Source: an uncultured Bdellovibrionales bacterium (GTDB lineage: Bacteria > Bdellovibrionota > FAC87 > UBA2466). Taken from it: 64,000 nucleotides of DNA. The stretch lies in contig CALCZU010000132.1 in NCBI GenBank assembly GCA_937903155.1, positions 1 to 64,000 of the forward strand, read 5' to 3'. The notes below the pieces were generated by a model. That model ran no database searches and was not told where the DNA came from. It was given only the letters and a program-made list of their open reading frames with translations. Position numbers and translations under genes: made by a program. Positions 16,462-26,167 of this stretch are shown here, one piece after another (within the stretch, counting starts at the first letter, position 1; the number at the start of each line of letters is the position of its first letter).

Positions 16462-19400
16462 TTAAGCGCTGAACAACGTATTGATGTCTTCAGGCGTAAT
16501 GGCGCGAATGACAGATTTTTCATTGGACAATACGGCTTGAGACAGAGCCTTCTTCTTTTTTTGTAACTCCAAAACTTTTTCTTCGATCGTGTCTTTGACG
16601 ATGAGTCTATAAACCATCACGGGATGTTTTTGACCAATGCGATGAGCTCGATCGATTGCTTGAGCTTCAGCCGCGGGATTCCACCAGGGGTCTAAAACGA
16701 AAACGTAGTCGGCCGCCGTCAAATTGAGTCCCACGCCGCCGGCTTTCAGACTGAGTAAGAAAATCGGGCAATCTTTTTCTTCTTGGAAACGTTGAACACG
16801 CTCTTTGCGATCAGTCGTCGCGCCATCTAGATACTCATACTTGATTTTCGCGTGATCCAAATGCCCTTTCACGATCGAAAGAAAGCTTGTGAATTGCGAG
16901 AAGATGAGCGCCTTATGGCCCGAAGCTAAAATATCTTCAAGTTGCGTGAGTAGCGCTCTGACTTTAGGTCCCGGAAGTGATTCCACTTCGGGGTTCACCA
17001 GCCTAAAATCACACGATGCTTGTCGCATTCTTAAGAGCGCTTCTAGGATCTGAATTTGAGATTTATTCGCACCGAATTTTTCGAGACGTTCATTTAAGCG
17101 AACGCGATAGTATTCGCGTAGCTCGTCGTATTTTTTGCGTTCGTCTTCTTCGAACTCGCAATAAAGAAGTTGCTCGGTTTTTGGAGGCAGTTCTTTCAGA
17201 ACTTGTTCTTTGGTTCGGCGAAGAATAAAAGGCTCAAGGGCGCGGCTCATCGTTGTCAGCGCGGCTTGCGAGTCGGTACTTTCCGAAATTCTCTTGAAAG
17301 ATTGCTCGGGACCTAGCATTCCGGGATTTAAAAATTCAAACTGTGACCACAATTCTCCAACATGGTTTTCAATCGGAGTTCCCGTCAATACCAACCGGTG
17401 TTCGCCTTTAAGCAATCGGACGGCTTTTGCTATTTGTGAGGATGAATTTTTAATCGTTTGGGACTCATCTAAAATCACATAATCAAACTGAAGCTTTGCG
17501 AGCTCCAGAATATCGGTTCGAACCGATCCATAAGTCGTGACAATCAAATCGGCCTCAGCGAATTGAGAGAGCACCTCTTTCCGACTGCCGCCCGTATACT
17601 CGATTACCTTTAAAGAAGGCGTGAATTTTTGGCTTTCTGAAATCCAGTTAAAGACTAAGCTTTTGGGTGCGACGATTAAAGTCGGATGTTGTGCGTCTTT
17701 ACGGCTTTGCAAAAGTGCCAAGACTTGAATCGTTTTTCCAAGCCCCATGTCATCTGCAAGACATCCGCTTAATCCTAAGTTTTCGAGATAGCTCAACCAT
17801 CCCAAACCTTTTCTTTGGTAGTCACGGAGCTTGCCTTTAAAAGTCGACAATTCTTTTTTCGCACGAACTTTTTCGAAGTCTGCGAGTTTGTCCGTCAACT
17901 TTTTGAAGACCGCATCTTTTGTGACTTTTCCGGTCTGAGATTCGAGTAAGGTTTCAAGAAGAAAAGCTTGAGAGGCTTTGAATCGGAGTTTTCCACCGTC
18001 GATTTCGCCCAGTTTTGCCAAAGATTCAAATCGCTTCAACCACTCTTCGGGCAAAATTGCTCGCGAACCATCGCCGAGCTCTACAAACGAATCGCCTTTT
18101 TTCAAGGCTTCTAAAATCTGAGGCATGTCCGTTTTCGACCGGCTTCCCTCTTCGATGAACTTGAGATCGAACCAATCAATGCCGGATGTGACCTCGATTC
18201 GCACTTCTCCTAAATTACGAACAGAAACTCTTTCGGACTCAACTCTCCAACCGCTTTTGAGAAGATCTTGCACCGCTGGAACAAAAAATCTTGGAGGCAC
18301 TCGATACTCATCATTGGGCCCCGTGAAGTAGCGCGAGGGCTCAAGCCCTAGAGTCGCCAACTTATCGCGCGCCACTTTTTCAAAAGCATCATCGCGGATA
18401 TAAATCAGTTTTTTCGCTTTATCTAAAAAGATAGAGGCTTCCGCATCTTTTTTAGAGCGAGAAGTTCCGTAGAGAAAACTTAAGTATCCTGTGATTTCGG
18501 GCGATCCGCCGTTACTGCCTTCAGAAATAAAACTGATTTTTGGAGTCGGTTTTTCTTTAACCACTTTCCATTGAAAAGATTCGGGCAAATGAATATCTGG
18601 AATGCCTCTTTCCATTTCGGTCATTCGCATCACAAAAGCTTCGGCTTCGCTCGTTTGAATGAAAAGCCCCTCGGCACGACGGAGCTGCTGAATCCAAGGA
18701 ATGGATTCGGGGTTCGAGAATCGGCACAAAGTTTCTTTGAAGACAATAATCCCGGTCTGAATGAAAGCGATGGGTTCGGTGATTTCTACCACTTGTTCTT
18801 CTCGGACCAAACGGCCGTGAACTTTCCAGCCTTTTTCTTCGACCTCTTCAAAATAAAGTTCGAATTTCCACGGAGCTCCTAAATCCCATCCCAATAGATT
18901 TAGCTCGTTGGGTTGTTTGTTCGCATCGGGCGACCAACCAATTCGGTTTAGAGCACAAAGGCGCTCTAAAATCACATCTTGATTGAGGCGTGAAAGCGTT
19001 GTTCCTACATACAAGGGTTGATGAGAAACATTCGGCGTGTATTCCATCGTGGGCCGGCTTCCGATCATCATCGCCAAAACTTTTTTATCTTCGGGAGGAA
19101 AATTCTCAATCTGAGCGTCTGAAAATTTCAAAGCCTTGAGACGTCCCGGAACGCCTGCGCGTGTGAGCGCTCGTTTATGAAATTTGATCACGGGCGACGG
19201 AACGAAAGTGTGAGTCAGAACAAGTTGGTAACAAATCTCACTGCCGATTTCTAAAGTCAGATTGGGATCCGATTCAAAATGGGATTGAGACTGAATGGCC
19301 GCCGTATCTTGGTCGATTCTATCAATCTGATGTCGCCAGGAAACAAAACGTTGACGCTCGGCCCGCTCGGGTTGGGCTGTTCGGCGCGGAGGTCTTCTAA

Positions 19401-19776
19401 AGGCCCCCTCACGCGATCCGCTGTCGCGTGGCAACGTGTGGGACAGGACAATATTTGAGGCGGTCTCAAAAAATACCAAAAATTCTGCGGAAAGTTCTGG
19501 GGTCAAACGCATTTGTTCTTCCACCGCGAGGAGGGTCGCCCAGAGATGTTTGCAGAAAAAACCATCCGCAAAATGAGGGCAAGTGCAGGAAGTTTCCAGT
19601 TCTTCTTCCGACTCGGCCCATTCGAGCCTTGTCTGGTATGGAAACGTCCCTTGGACGATCGCATTGATACTTCCCCCAGCTAATTCAATATCTTGAACGC
19701 TACCCTTGACGTAGTAGACGTGCCCCTGCGAGCGGGCATTACTGGAGAAATAATTAGAAAAGCGGTTCGAAAGCAT
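16462..19776 (-). CDS. SWIM zinc-finger SNF2-family helicase/ATPase
   Basis: A 1104-residue bacterial SNF2 protein. An N-terminal SWIM zinc finger is at 64-77 (Cys64, Cys66, Cys75, His77 in CTCPHFADGFFCKH). A long middle region follows, then a C-terminal Swi2/Snf2 ATPase of about 450 residues. Visible motifs: LADDMGLGKTIQVLALL (Walker A), VILDESQTIKN (motif II as DESQ, usual in this subgroup), LTGTPIEN (III), FSQFTSFL and LDGATTDRKERV (IV/V), LSLKAGGVGLNLTAADYVF and RAHRIGQ (VI). Such proteins translocate on double-stranded DNA and are common in bacteria; some associate with defence or RNA polymerase recycling, but none of those partners is adjacent. It reads as a stand-alone gene. Confidence 0.92.
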   Translation of the reverse strand: MLSNRFSNYFSSNARSQGHVYYVKGSVQDIELAGGSINAIVQGTFPYQTRLEWAESEEELETSCTCPHFADGFFCKHLWATLLAVEEQMRLTPELSAEFLVFFETASNIVLSHTLPRDSGSREGAFRRPPRRTAQPERAERQRFVSWRHQIDRIDQDTAAIQSQSHFESDPNLTLEIGSEICYQLVLTHTFVPSPVIKFHKRALTRAGVPGRLKALKFSDAQIENFPPEDKKVLAMMIGSRPTMEYTPNVSHQPLYVGTTLSRLNQDVILERLCALNRIGWSPDANKQPNELNLLGWDLGAPWKFELYFEEVEEKGWKVHGRLVREEQVVEITEPIAFIQTGIIVFKETLCRFSNPESIPWIQQLRRAEGLFIQTSEAEAFVMRMTEMERGIPDIHLPESFQWKVVKEKPTPKISFISEGSNGGSPEITGYLSFLYGTSRSKKDAEASIFLDKAKKLIYIRDDAFEKVARDKLATLGLEPSRYFTGPNDEYRVPPRFFVPAVQDLLKSGWRVESERVSVRNLGEVRIEVTSGIDWFDLKFIEEGSRSKTDMPQILEALKKGDSFVELGDGSRAILPEEWLKRFESLAKLGEIDGGKLRFKASQAFLLETLLESQTGKVTKDAVFKKLTDKLADFEKVRAKKELSTFKGKLRDYQRKGLGWLSYLENLGLSGCLADDMGLGKTIQVLALLQSRKDAQHPTLIVAPKSLVFNWISESQKFTPSLKVIEYTGGSRKEVLSQFAEADLIVTTYGSVRTDILELAKLQFDYVILDESQTIKNSSSQIAKAVRLLKGEHRLVLTGTPIENHVGELWSQFEFLNPGMLGPEQSFKRISESTDSQAALTTMSRALEPFILRRTKEQVLKELPPKTEQLLYCEFEEDERKKYDELREYYRVRLNERLEKFGANKSQIQILEALLRMRQASCDFRLVNPEVESLPGPKVRALLTQLEDILASGHKALIFSQFTSFLSIVKGHLDHAKIKYEYLDGATTDRKERVQRFQEEKDCPIFLLSLKAGGVGLNLTAADYVFVLDPWWNPAAEAQAIDRAHRIGQKHPVMVYRLIVKDTIEEKVLELQKKKKALSQAVLSNEKSVIRAITPEDINTLFSA

Positions 19777-19826
19777 CGATGGGTAATAGTCTAAGTGAGT
19801 AGTTTAGGCAAATAAAGGCTAAAACA

Positions 19827-20534
19827 TTAGAATAATTCAAATAAGATGAATTCTGGCCTTTTTTCGTTTGCTTCACCACTCGGGTTTAAATTTAAAGTGT
19901 CTTCGCCTTCGATCGCGAGTCCATCGCCGGCGGAAATTTCGGTGGAATTGACCTGAAGGCTTCCCTTCACCATCTGAATCCAAACCGATGCGCCCTTTTT
20001 GGGCTGATAGGCTTTTACTTCGCCCGCTTTGAATTTCACATGAGTGACGACCGCGTTTTGATCGAGTCGAATTTGTCCGACTTTTTCTTCCGAAGAAGCG
20101 ACCACACGCCAAAAAGAATCTTCGTTACTCTTTTTGAGTTGATCATAGCGCGGCTTTGCACTGTGCACATTGGGTTTGATCCAAATTTGAAAGAGGTGCA
20201 CCGACGTGGTTTGAGAAGGGTTGAACTCGCTGTGTTCGACCCCACTTCCCGCGCTCATATATTGCCATTCGCCGGCACTGATTTGGGCGCCTGTTCCCAT
20301 ACTGTCTTTATGCTCGAGTGTGCCAGAAACAATATACGTAATGATGTTCATGTCCCTGTGGCCGTGAGTTCCAAAGCCTTGAGCGGGAGAAATAAAATCT
20401 TCGTTGATGACTCGTAGTGTTTTAAAGCCGAGATGCGCGGGATCGTAGTAGTCGGCGAATGAAAACGAATGATGGGTTTTTAACCATCCGTGTTCGAATG
20501 AACCTCTATCTTTTGCCAGTCGAGTTCGGATCAT
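19827..20534 (-). CDS. Pirin family protein (YhhW-like bicupin)
   Basis: A 235-residue two-cupin pirin. The N-terminal cupin has the metal ligands in GFGTHGHRDMNIITYIVSG (two His), with the downstream Glu/His in GSGVEHSEFN; the C-terminal cupin is degenerate as usual. The opening HGWLKTHHSFSFADYYDP is diagnostic. E. coli YhhW has quercetin 2,3-dioxygenase activity in vitro; the physiological substrate is unknown. It is separated by 50 bases from the SNF2 gene on the same strand, with no evident terminator. Confidence 0.9.
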   Translation of the reverse strand: MIRTRLAKDRGSFEHGWLKTHHSFSFADYYDPAHLGFKTLRVINEDFISPAQGFGTHGHRDMNIITYIVSGTLEHKDSMGTGAQISAGEWQYMSAGSGVEHSEFNPSQTTSVHLFQIWIKPNVHSAKPRYDQLKKSNEDSFWRVVASSEEKVGQIRLDQNAVVTHVKFKAGEVKAYQPKKGASVWIQMVKGSLQVNSTEISAGDGLAIEGEDTLNLNPSGEANEKRPEFILFELF

Positions 20535-20644
20535 CTTTTCTTAACGCGCCCTGTGAGCGCGCTCCCCGTTTACATCGTCTATGAAAATCAGTTACCATTT
20601 CTTCATAACGTTCGTTTCACCCTACAATTTATAAACCATTCGCG

Positions 20645-20665
20645 GTCATTGCGAAAGAGCGGAGC
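20645..20665 (+). repeat. Repeat half-unit that supplies a ribosome-binding site
   Basis: GTCATTGCGAAAGAGCGGAG is a diverged half-copy of the dispersed repeat. Its final GGAG (20661-20664) lies six bases before the ATG at 20671 and appears to serve as the Shine-Dalgarno sequence of the protease gene. Confidence 0.6.
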
Positions 20666-20670
20666 TAAAA

Positions 20671-22494
20671 ATGAAATCCCCCGTTTATTTTCTCATCGTT
20701 TGCATTTTGATTTTATCTCATTCCCTTCAAGCTTCTGATTTTAAAGTGGCCGAGAGAGATTCGGGAAATTCTATCGAAGTTTTCGGGACCTTTGATCGCG
20801 AAGTGCTCGTGCCGAGCGCCGACCAAAAGTTTGAAATTAAAAAGAATGGTCTTCTTCAAACCATGGAAGCGGGTCTTCCCTCGGTTCCGGTCAAAACGTT
20901 TCTCGTTGCTCTTCCCTCAGGAAGAAATTTTCAAAAAGCAAAGTTCGAAGTCACGGGGACCAGAGCTTATTCAGGACAAATCGTAACATCAGCCGCCCAA
21001 ATGCCAATCTCATGGATTGGAAACGCGCCAAAAGATCTCAAACACGAAGCAGCTCCGCAATACGATTCCCAGTATCCTGCCCAGAAATATACGGTTTCTA
21101 AACAAGTGCTTCATGGTGTGACGGTTCTTGTCGTCAATGTCTATCCCATTCGTGAAATCGACCACAAGAGCATCGAAGCCTTCTCTCAATTCAAACTTAC
21201 GCTTTCAACGTCAAGAAGCTCCGAAGCTCCAGTAAAACTTTTTTCTCACCAAGCAAAAGAACTGAAGAACCTCGTCAGCAATCCTGAAACAATTTCGGCG
21301 TATGCTTCTCGCGAAGAAGCAACAAACGACTACTTAATTTTAGCAACTCCTAAAGTGATCGGATTTACCGGAGCAAACGGACTCGAGGACCTTCAAAAAA
21401 GTCTCACCGAAAAAGGTTTAAAATCCAAAGTCGTTTCGCTTGCGAAAATCGATGAAGCTGCGGGAACAGACAGAGTCGAAAAAATCCGTAATTTTATCCG
21501 TGACGAATACAAAACTACGGGTATCCAGTACGTTTTACTCGTTGGAAAAAGTGTGAAGTCTTCTTCGGAACCTTTCTTTCCAGCAAGACCGCTTTGGACA
21601 AAAATCAAAGCGTATTTCGGATACTGGACAACGCTCGAAGAAAATATTCCCGCAGATCTCTACTACAGCAATCTCGATGGAACCTTTAACGGCAACGGAA
21701 ATGACAAGTGGGGGGAAACAACCGATGGCGAAAACGGGGGAGATGTCGATTTTCTTCCTGAAGTCACCGTGGGTCGCGTAGTCGTTGAAACTCAAGCCCA
21801 ACTCCAAAACTTTGTTCGAAAAACTCTCTACACAAAGTCTCATAAACTTTCTCAAGAGACAGCGCTTCTCGGAGAAGAACTTTTTAAAGAGTTAAATCTT
21901 TACGGCGACGATTACATGAATCAGCTGGTCGGCGAATGCTCAGACCATAATTTTACAACGACAGGATATTCCAATGATTGGAAATTGACGAAGTTTTACG
22001 ACAAGGCTTCGAAGTGGTCCGGAAAAGACGCACAAAAGGCGATTTCCCAAAATCCTATCAGCATGGTCAATCATTTAGGGCATTCGAATCAATCGACGAA
22101 TATGAAACTGAGTTCATCGAACATTTCTGCATTTACCAACGCCAATCCTTTTGTTTACTACACTCAAGGATGCTTGGCCGCGAAGTTCACGGTCGGTTCT
22201 TTCGTGGATAAAATGGTTACGGCGACAAATGCTGCGGTCTCTGCGATCGGAAACTCGTCTTATGGGTTAGCTCCAGAAGATCCAGATCCAAATTCGACCA
22301 AAACTCCCGGCGGTTCGCAAATGCTTCACCGTCAATTTATTCATTCGATTTTCACAAATCATCTGACTCAGTTGGGAAAAGCCCATCAAGCTTCTAAAGT
22401 GGCTTTTGTCGGAATGAAAGACATTCAAGAAGTCCGCTGGATCAACTGGACCGCGCATTACTTCGGTGATCCGAGTTTAGAATTGAGTTTCTAG
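20671..22494 (+). CDS. Gingipain-like cysteine protease (peptidase family C25)
   Basis: A 607-residue exported protease. Signal peptide (VYFLIVCILILSHSLQA), a propeptide-like domain to about 200 with a conserved GLPSVPVKTFLVALP segment as in gingipain pro-domains, then the C25 caspase-like catalytic domain. The catalytic His is likely His471 in MVNHLGHSNQ, preceded by Gly470, and the nucleophile Cys501 in YYTQGCLAAKF. DYLILATPKV and YVLLVGKS are the family's core strands. The C-terminal type IX secretion domain of Porphyromonas gingipains is absent; the protein stops soon after the catalytic domain, so it should be periplasmic or released by another route. Trypsin-like or other specificity cannot be judged. 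A predatory or nutritional role is inference. Confidence 0.85.
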   Translation: MKSPVYFLIVCILILSHSLQASDFKVAERDSGNSIEVFGTFDREVLVPSADQKFEIKKNGLLQTMEAGLPSVPVKTFLVALPSGRNFQKAKFEVTGTRAYSGQIVTSAAQMPISWIGNAPKDLKHEAAPQYDSQYPAQKYTVSKQVLHGVTVLVVNVYPIREIDHKSIEAFSQFKLTLSTSRSSEAPVKLFSHQAKELKNLVSNPETISAYASREEATNDYLILATPKVIGFTGANGLEDLQKSLTEKGLKSKVVSLAKIDEAAGTDRVEKIRNFIRDEYKTTGIQYVLLVGKSVKSSSEPFFPARPLWTKIKAYFGYWTTLEENIPADLYYSNLDGTFNGNGNDKWGETTDGENGGDVDFLPEVTVGRVVVETQAQLQNFVRKTLYTKSHKLSQETALLGEELFKELNLYGDDYMNQLVGECSDHNFTTTGYSNDWKLTKFYDKASKWSGKDAQKAISQNPISMVNHLGHSNQSTNMKLSSSNISAFTNANPFVYYTQGCLAAKFTVGSFVDKMVTATNAAVSAIGNSSYGLAPEDPDPNSTKTPGGSQMLHRQFIHSIFTNHLTQLGKAHQASKVAFVGMKDIQEVRWINWTAHYFGDPSLELSF

Positions 22495-22523
22495 AAAGCA
22501 ATCTCGCAGAACTCGAGTGTTCC

Positions 22524-22612
22524 GTCATTGCGAGGGTGCGTAGCACCCGCGGCAACCTTCCCAGTTTCGGAACACAAAGGTTGCCGCGGCTGCTACACAC
22601 CCTCGCAATGAC
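22524..22612. repeat. Inverted repeat pair, 36-base arms with two mismatches
   Basis: Arm 22524-22559 (GTCATTGCGAGGGTGCGTAG, then CACCCGCGGCAACCTT) and arm 22577-22612 are inverted copies differing at two positions. It combines the GGTGC sub-type seen at 6458-6496 with a GCGGCAACCTT extension also echoed at 287-298. It lies downstream of the protease gene. Confidence 0.88.
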
Positions 22613-22746
22613 AAGTTTCTTTTCTTCGCACCTATCGACGATTTCGAGCGGCAGTTAATTTTTGTCTTCATTAATCACACTTCGCGTCATCCAAAAATTG
22701 TTTCAGTTAATGCTCCATGTTAACTCTTTTTTTCCGAGGAGCTTAT

Positions 22747-24078
22747 ATGAAACTTTCGACTTTTGTTCTGCTTTTTTGCTCTCTTTCTGTTTTCGCTTTT
22801 GATTGTACGACTCAATTTGCGACGGCTTTTGGAACTCGCGATGTCCGCACCGCTTCTTACGACAAGTCGAGAGGCTTTACCTGGTACGACGATCAGATCG
22901 TCGAGGTTGATGGAGTTCCCACCCCGCAGTTTAAATTGGCTTACGAACCAAGGGCCACCCGACTCTGGAACCAAGTTCGTTCTTTTGCCATCCAACCTCA
23001 ATTGGACCAAGGCGCGTACGCAATGGTTCTCGACGGAACCGGCGTTTTGAAATTTTATAGCCCAGATAGAGTCGCTCTGAATATTTCTCCAGAAAGTATT
23101 GGAACCCTCAGTGCCGCCACCCTTTTTAAACCCATCCATCGTGAGTTGGAGCGGGATTCTTTTCCGGTGCGATATCTCCGCTCTGTCGCAGAGAAAAAAC
23201 ATCCGATTCGAGACGCGCAAGATAGAAAGGATTTGGCTGCTGCCGAAAAGGTAACTCCGACCTATCTTTATGTCGCGAGTGATAATCATGTTTATCGTAC
23301 CAAAGTCGTCCCGACTCGAATCGCTGCAAATAGCGAAGTGGCAAGAGCTCTTTTAGTCGGGCCTGTTCGAGTGACCGGCGACGTCGAGCCACGATTAGGA
23401 CAGCCGACCTATAAGATTGAACCGATAAAAACGGGCTTAGTTGATTTTCAATCGAAAGATGCCTCGGAGAGAGTCCTCATTCCTTCAACTCATCCCGAAT
23501 TCGCGTACCAATTGGAGCGTTTTGAGAGGGTCATTACGATTAAGGACAGAGAGAACTTGGTCAACGGGATCGATTTTATCCATGTGTTATCCGATAAAAA
23601 TCTTCTGTTGGCGAACAACCTAGGTCAGGTCATTATTGTGGAACCTCAAAAGCTGCAATTAGAAAAAACTTTAAGTTTTCCGGGAAAAGTATGGCTTAAC
23701 TCAATCTCGGCTCATCAAATCGGAGATGAAATTCAGGTTTGGGCGATTAATTCAATCGATAAATCTCTGTACTACTGGAACTCAACGTCCGGCGAAAGCG
23801 GTATGACGCCGTATCCAGAAAAGCTACCTGACGGAGAAATTCCTTTGCGAGTCACTTCAAGTGGCCAAATCATTCCCGTTTCCTCCGGGATTGGAAAAAA
23901 TAGCTACTACTACAACCATTATTCTCTGAAAGGTGACGAAATAGCGGAACAAAGGGTTCTCGTTATGACTGCCACCGGAAAAATTTTTGGACTGGTCGAT
24001 GGCGGTAAAAAATTAGAAACGGAGTTCCCCGTAAAACTTCATTGGGAAAGTCAAACTTTTACAAGGCGAAGAGATTAA
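22747..24078 (+). CDS. Secreted protein of unknown function, beta-propeller-like
   Basis: A 443-residue exported protein starting at the ATG with GAGGAG 7 bases upstream; the frame extends ten codons further but those codons overlap the ribosome-binding site. Signal peptide MKLSTFVLLFCSLSVFAF. The mature part has repeated strand-turn units (YLYVASDNHVYRT, DFIHVLSDKNLLLANNLGQVII, VWAINSIDKSLYYWNS, VLVMTATGKIFGLVDG), which look like blades of a beta-propeller, but no named repeat fits. Its last four bases overlap the convergent glycosyltransferase gene. Confidence 0.7.
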   Translation: MKLSTFVLLFCSLSVFAFDCTTQFATAFGTRDVRTASYDKSRGFTWYDDQIVEVDGVPTPQFKLAYEPRATRLWNQVRSFAIQPQLDQGAYAMVLDGTGVLKFYSPDRVALNISPESIGTLSAATLFKPIHRELERDSFPVRYLRSVAEKKHPIRDAQDRKDLAAAEKVTPTYLYVASDNHVYRTKVVPTRIAANSEVARALLVGPVRVTGDVEPRLGQPTYKIEPIKTGLVDFQSKDASERVLIPSTHPEFAYQLERFERVITIKDRENLVNGIDFIHVLSDKNLLLANNLGQVIIVEPQKLQLEKTLSFPGKVWLNSISAHQIGDEIQVWAINSIDKSLYYWNSTSGESGMTPYPEKLPDGEIPLRVTSSGQIIPVSSGIGKNSYYYNHYSLKGDEIAEQRVLVMTATGKIFGLVDGGKKLETEFPVKLHWESQTFTRRRD

Positions 24079-25460
24079 AGCTTCGGCGACCCGCAATCTC
24101 CCCAGAGCTCAGATTTTGAAAATTTCTTTTTAAAGCAAAAGCCTTGAACAGAAAGTTCTTCCGTTCCCAGCGTATCGAGGTAATAAAAAAGACGTCTTCC
24201 CGTTTTTGTAGGAATAAAAGTGCGGGGCGATTTGATGTATTCGATTTCGCGCTCGGTATACCAAGCAATCCGAGAAGCGCCGAGAAAATTCATCTCATAT
24301 TGATCCGTAATTAAAACCATCACAGGAGAATCAGAGTACTTTTGTAAGGCGTCTCGTTCTTCGGGCGCTTTTAACCCATGCACTCTGACAGGTAACCACT
24401 GAGCGACGAACACGATTGCAATTGCGAGCGTGACGCTTGCTTTTTTTGCGGAACTCACAGCCCAAGGAATTTTAGAGAGAATCAAGTCGGCTCCGAAAAG
24501 AGCAATCCAAGGCAGGAGCATCAACCAGTATTGAGTGCCTTTCCGATAGGTCACGGCGTACATCACTAAAAAACTCGTAAAAAACGCGAGGGGGATCAAA
24601 TACTGTTTCTTTCTTATCGCAAGCCCGAAAGCGGCGGGGAGAATGAGAAGAAATCCGTAGGAATCGAAAAGGAGTTCCTTCCAAAAAGGAGGATCGAGAA
24701 GTCCCAGGAAGCTCCACGCTTTGGCGAATCGATTGGTCATTTGGTGTTCCCAATAGATATCGAAAAAATCAGGAACACTGCTGTTCAAAACAATCCCCAG
24801 ATACGCAAGAAGTGGAAGGATAAAACCCACAACAAAAATTAAACTGCAGCTTAATTTTTCAATAGCGGATCGTCTGATAAAAACGAGCGGAACCAAAAAA
24901 ACAGGTAAAAATCCGACGACGGTGAGGCCTTTGTACATTGCAGAAAGTGCCAGAGCCATTCCTCCTAAAAACGCGAAACTTCTTTTGGCTTCTTCGATGG
25001 ATATTTCAAAAAGCAGAATTGAGCTGAAGCCGAGAAATAAACATCCTGGGTCGAGATAGACGTTCGAAAAGAAATTTGAAAATCGGTAAAACGACCAAAG
25101 TAAAATGACGGACCAAAAGGCGGTTTTCTCCGAAAACTTTTTTTGAATCCACAAAAAGTAAATCCATAGAAAGAGGATATAAAACAAGTGGCCGGGAATT
25201 CTTGCGGACCAGTCTGCGATAGGGAGAACTTTAAAGACGGCGGCTAAGACCCAATAGCCTAAATGTGGGTGTTCGACGTAGTACGGCTCAAAACCGGGGA
25301 CACTCGTCGACATGCGCAGCCAATCGCCCGACTTCACAATGTTTCGAGCGACGGTGGAGTAAAAAGGCGCATCGCTCGAAAGGCCTTCTTCAAAGTTTCG
25401 AAGTCCTACGGCAACGAAAGAAAGAATGGTGACCCACAAAAGCACATCTCTTTTACGCAT
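24075..25460 (-). CDS. ArnT/PMT-type membrane glycosyltransferase (GT39/GT83-like)
   Basis: A 461-residue integral membrane protein with about ten hydrophobic helices and a cytosolic or periplasmic C-terminal tail. The first loop SSDAPFYSTVARNIVKSGDW and YVEHPHLGYWV match the GT-C motif of ArnT and dolichyl-mannosyltransferase-type enzymes, where the Asp is catalytic. Such enzymes move a sugar from a polyprenyl phosphate carrier to lipid A, protein or another acceptor. The acceptor here is unknown. TATAAA lies 13 bases before the ATG, so the leader would be very short. Confidence 0.82.
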   Translation of the reverse strand: MRKRDVLLWVTILSFVAVGLRNFEEGLSSDAPFYSTVARNIVKSGDWLRMSTSVPGFEPYYVEHPHLGYWVLAAVFKVLPIADWSARIPGHLFYILFLWIYFLWIQKKFSEKTAFWSVILLWSFYRFSNFFSNVYLDPGCLFLGFSSILLFEISIEEAKRSFAFLGGMALALSAMYKGLTVVGFLPVFLVPLVFIRRSAIEKLSCSLIFVVGFILPLLAYLGIVLNSSVPDFFDIYWEHQMTNRFAKAWSFLGLLDPPFWKELLFDSYGFLLILPAAFGLAIRKKQYLIPLAFFTSFLVMYAVTYRKGTQYWLMLLPWIALFGADLILSKIPWAVSSAKKASVTLAIAIVFVAQWLPVRVHGLKAPEERDALQKYSDSPVMVLITDQYEMNFLGASRIAWYTEREIEYIKSPRTFIPTKTGRRLFYYLDTLGTEELSVQGFCFKKKFSKSELWGDCGSPKL

Positions 25461-25480
25461 TTGATGAGCTTACTTTATAA

Positions 25481-25496
25481 CCTCGTCATTGCGAAC
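25481..25496. repeat. Short remnant of the dispersed repeat
   Basis: CCTCGTCATTGCGAAC matches only the outer GTCATTGCGA part of the family. It lies in the 38-base gap between two minus-strand genes. Confidence 0.5.
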
Positions 25497-25498
25497 TA

Positions 25499-26092
25499 CT
25501 AAGTATGCAGAGGGATCCACAAACAGGATGCGCGATCGGACGTGGCGACGGCTCGTAGGTTTAGGAATTCTTTTTTAGATTTGCGGGAAACCTGCAAAGT
25601 CTCGCCGGCTTTTAAATGGATTTTCTCGGCGTTATTGGATTCGAGGACTTCGATTTGGCCTTCGACACAATAAATAAAATGTTCAGTCCCAGAGATTGGA
25701 AATTGCATCTCTGCATTTCGTTTTAAAAACGTGGGGTAAAGACTCCCGCGGCATTTTTCTTGAAGAAGTAAGACGTTAAAATCGACGGCCATGGATTTGA
25801 GTCGAGCCTCGGTTTTCCAGCTTCCGTCGAAAGTGTAAGGAGTCATTTCAGACAACACTCGTCCTTTTTTTTCTGCATGCTGAATATCAACCGGTCCGCC
25901 TTTGAGCAAAACAAAAAGTCGCTGGTAAGAAGTGTAATCCGAAAAGGGCCCATCTTCTTTCAGGAGCGCTCGGCTCAGTCGCCAGAGGAAAGGAGAATGC
26001 TCATCCATTGCGATGACCGAAGTCTCGCCCTTGCCGTTTTTCCAGGGCTCTGTGCGGTAATCCGAATCTGTATAGTGTTTGATGTTGAGCAT
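25499..26092 (-). CDS. HutD/Ves family cupin protein
   Basis: A 197-residue bicupin of the HutD/Ves family. The N-terminal PWKNGKGETSVIA motif is diagnostic, and FLWRLSRALLKEDGPFSDYTSYQR is the conserved second block. Family members occur with histidine degradation genes (HutD) or alone (Ves); no hut gene is present here, so its role is open. It is divergent from the DsbD-domain gene. Confidence 0.88.
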   Translation of the reverse strand: MLNIKHYTDSDYRTEPWKNGKGETSVIAMDEHSPFLWRLSRALLKEDGPFSDYTSYQRLFVLLKGGPVDIQHAEKKGRVLSEMTPYTFDGSWKTEARLKSMAVDFNVLLLQEKCRGSLYPTFLKRNAEMQFPISGTEHFIYCVEGQIEVLESNNAEKIHLKAGETLQVSRKSKKEFLNLRAVATSDRASCLWIPLHT

Positions 26093-26154
26093 GGCGGAGT
26101 CTGCTAGCTCTCTAAATGATACTCCATTCGATAGGCACCCCGCAAGATTTGAGG

Positions 26155-26160
26155 TATACT
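26155..26160 (+). promoter_or_regulatory. -10 box directly before a leaderless gene
   Basis: TATACT at 26155-26160 with the ATG seven bases downstream. No Shine-Dalgarno sequence occurs in the seven bases between (CGGCCGC). A -35 box is not obvious. Confidence 0.4.
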
Positions 26161-26167
26161 CGGCCGC

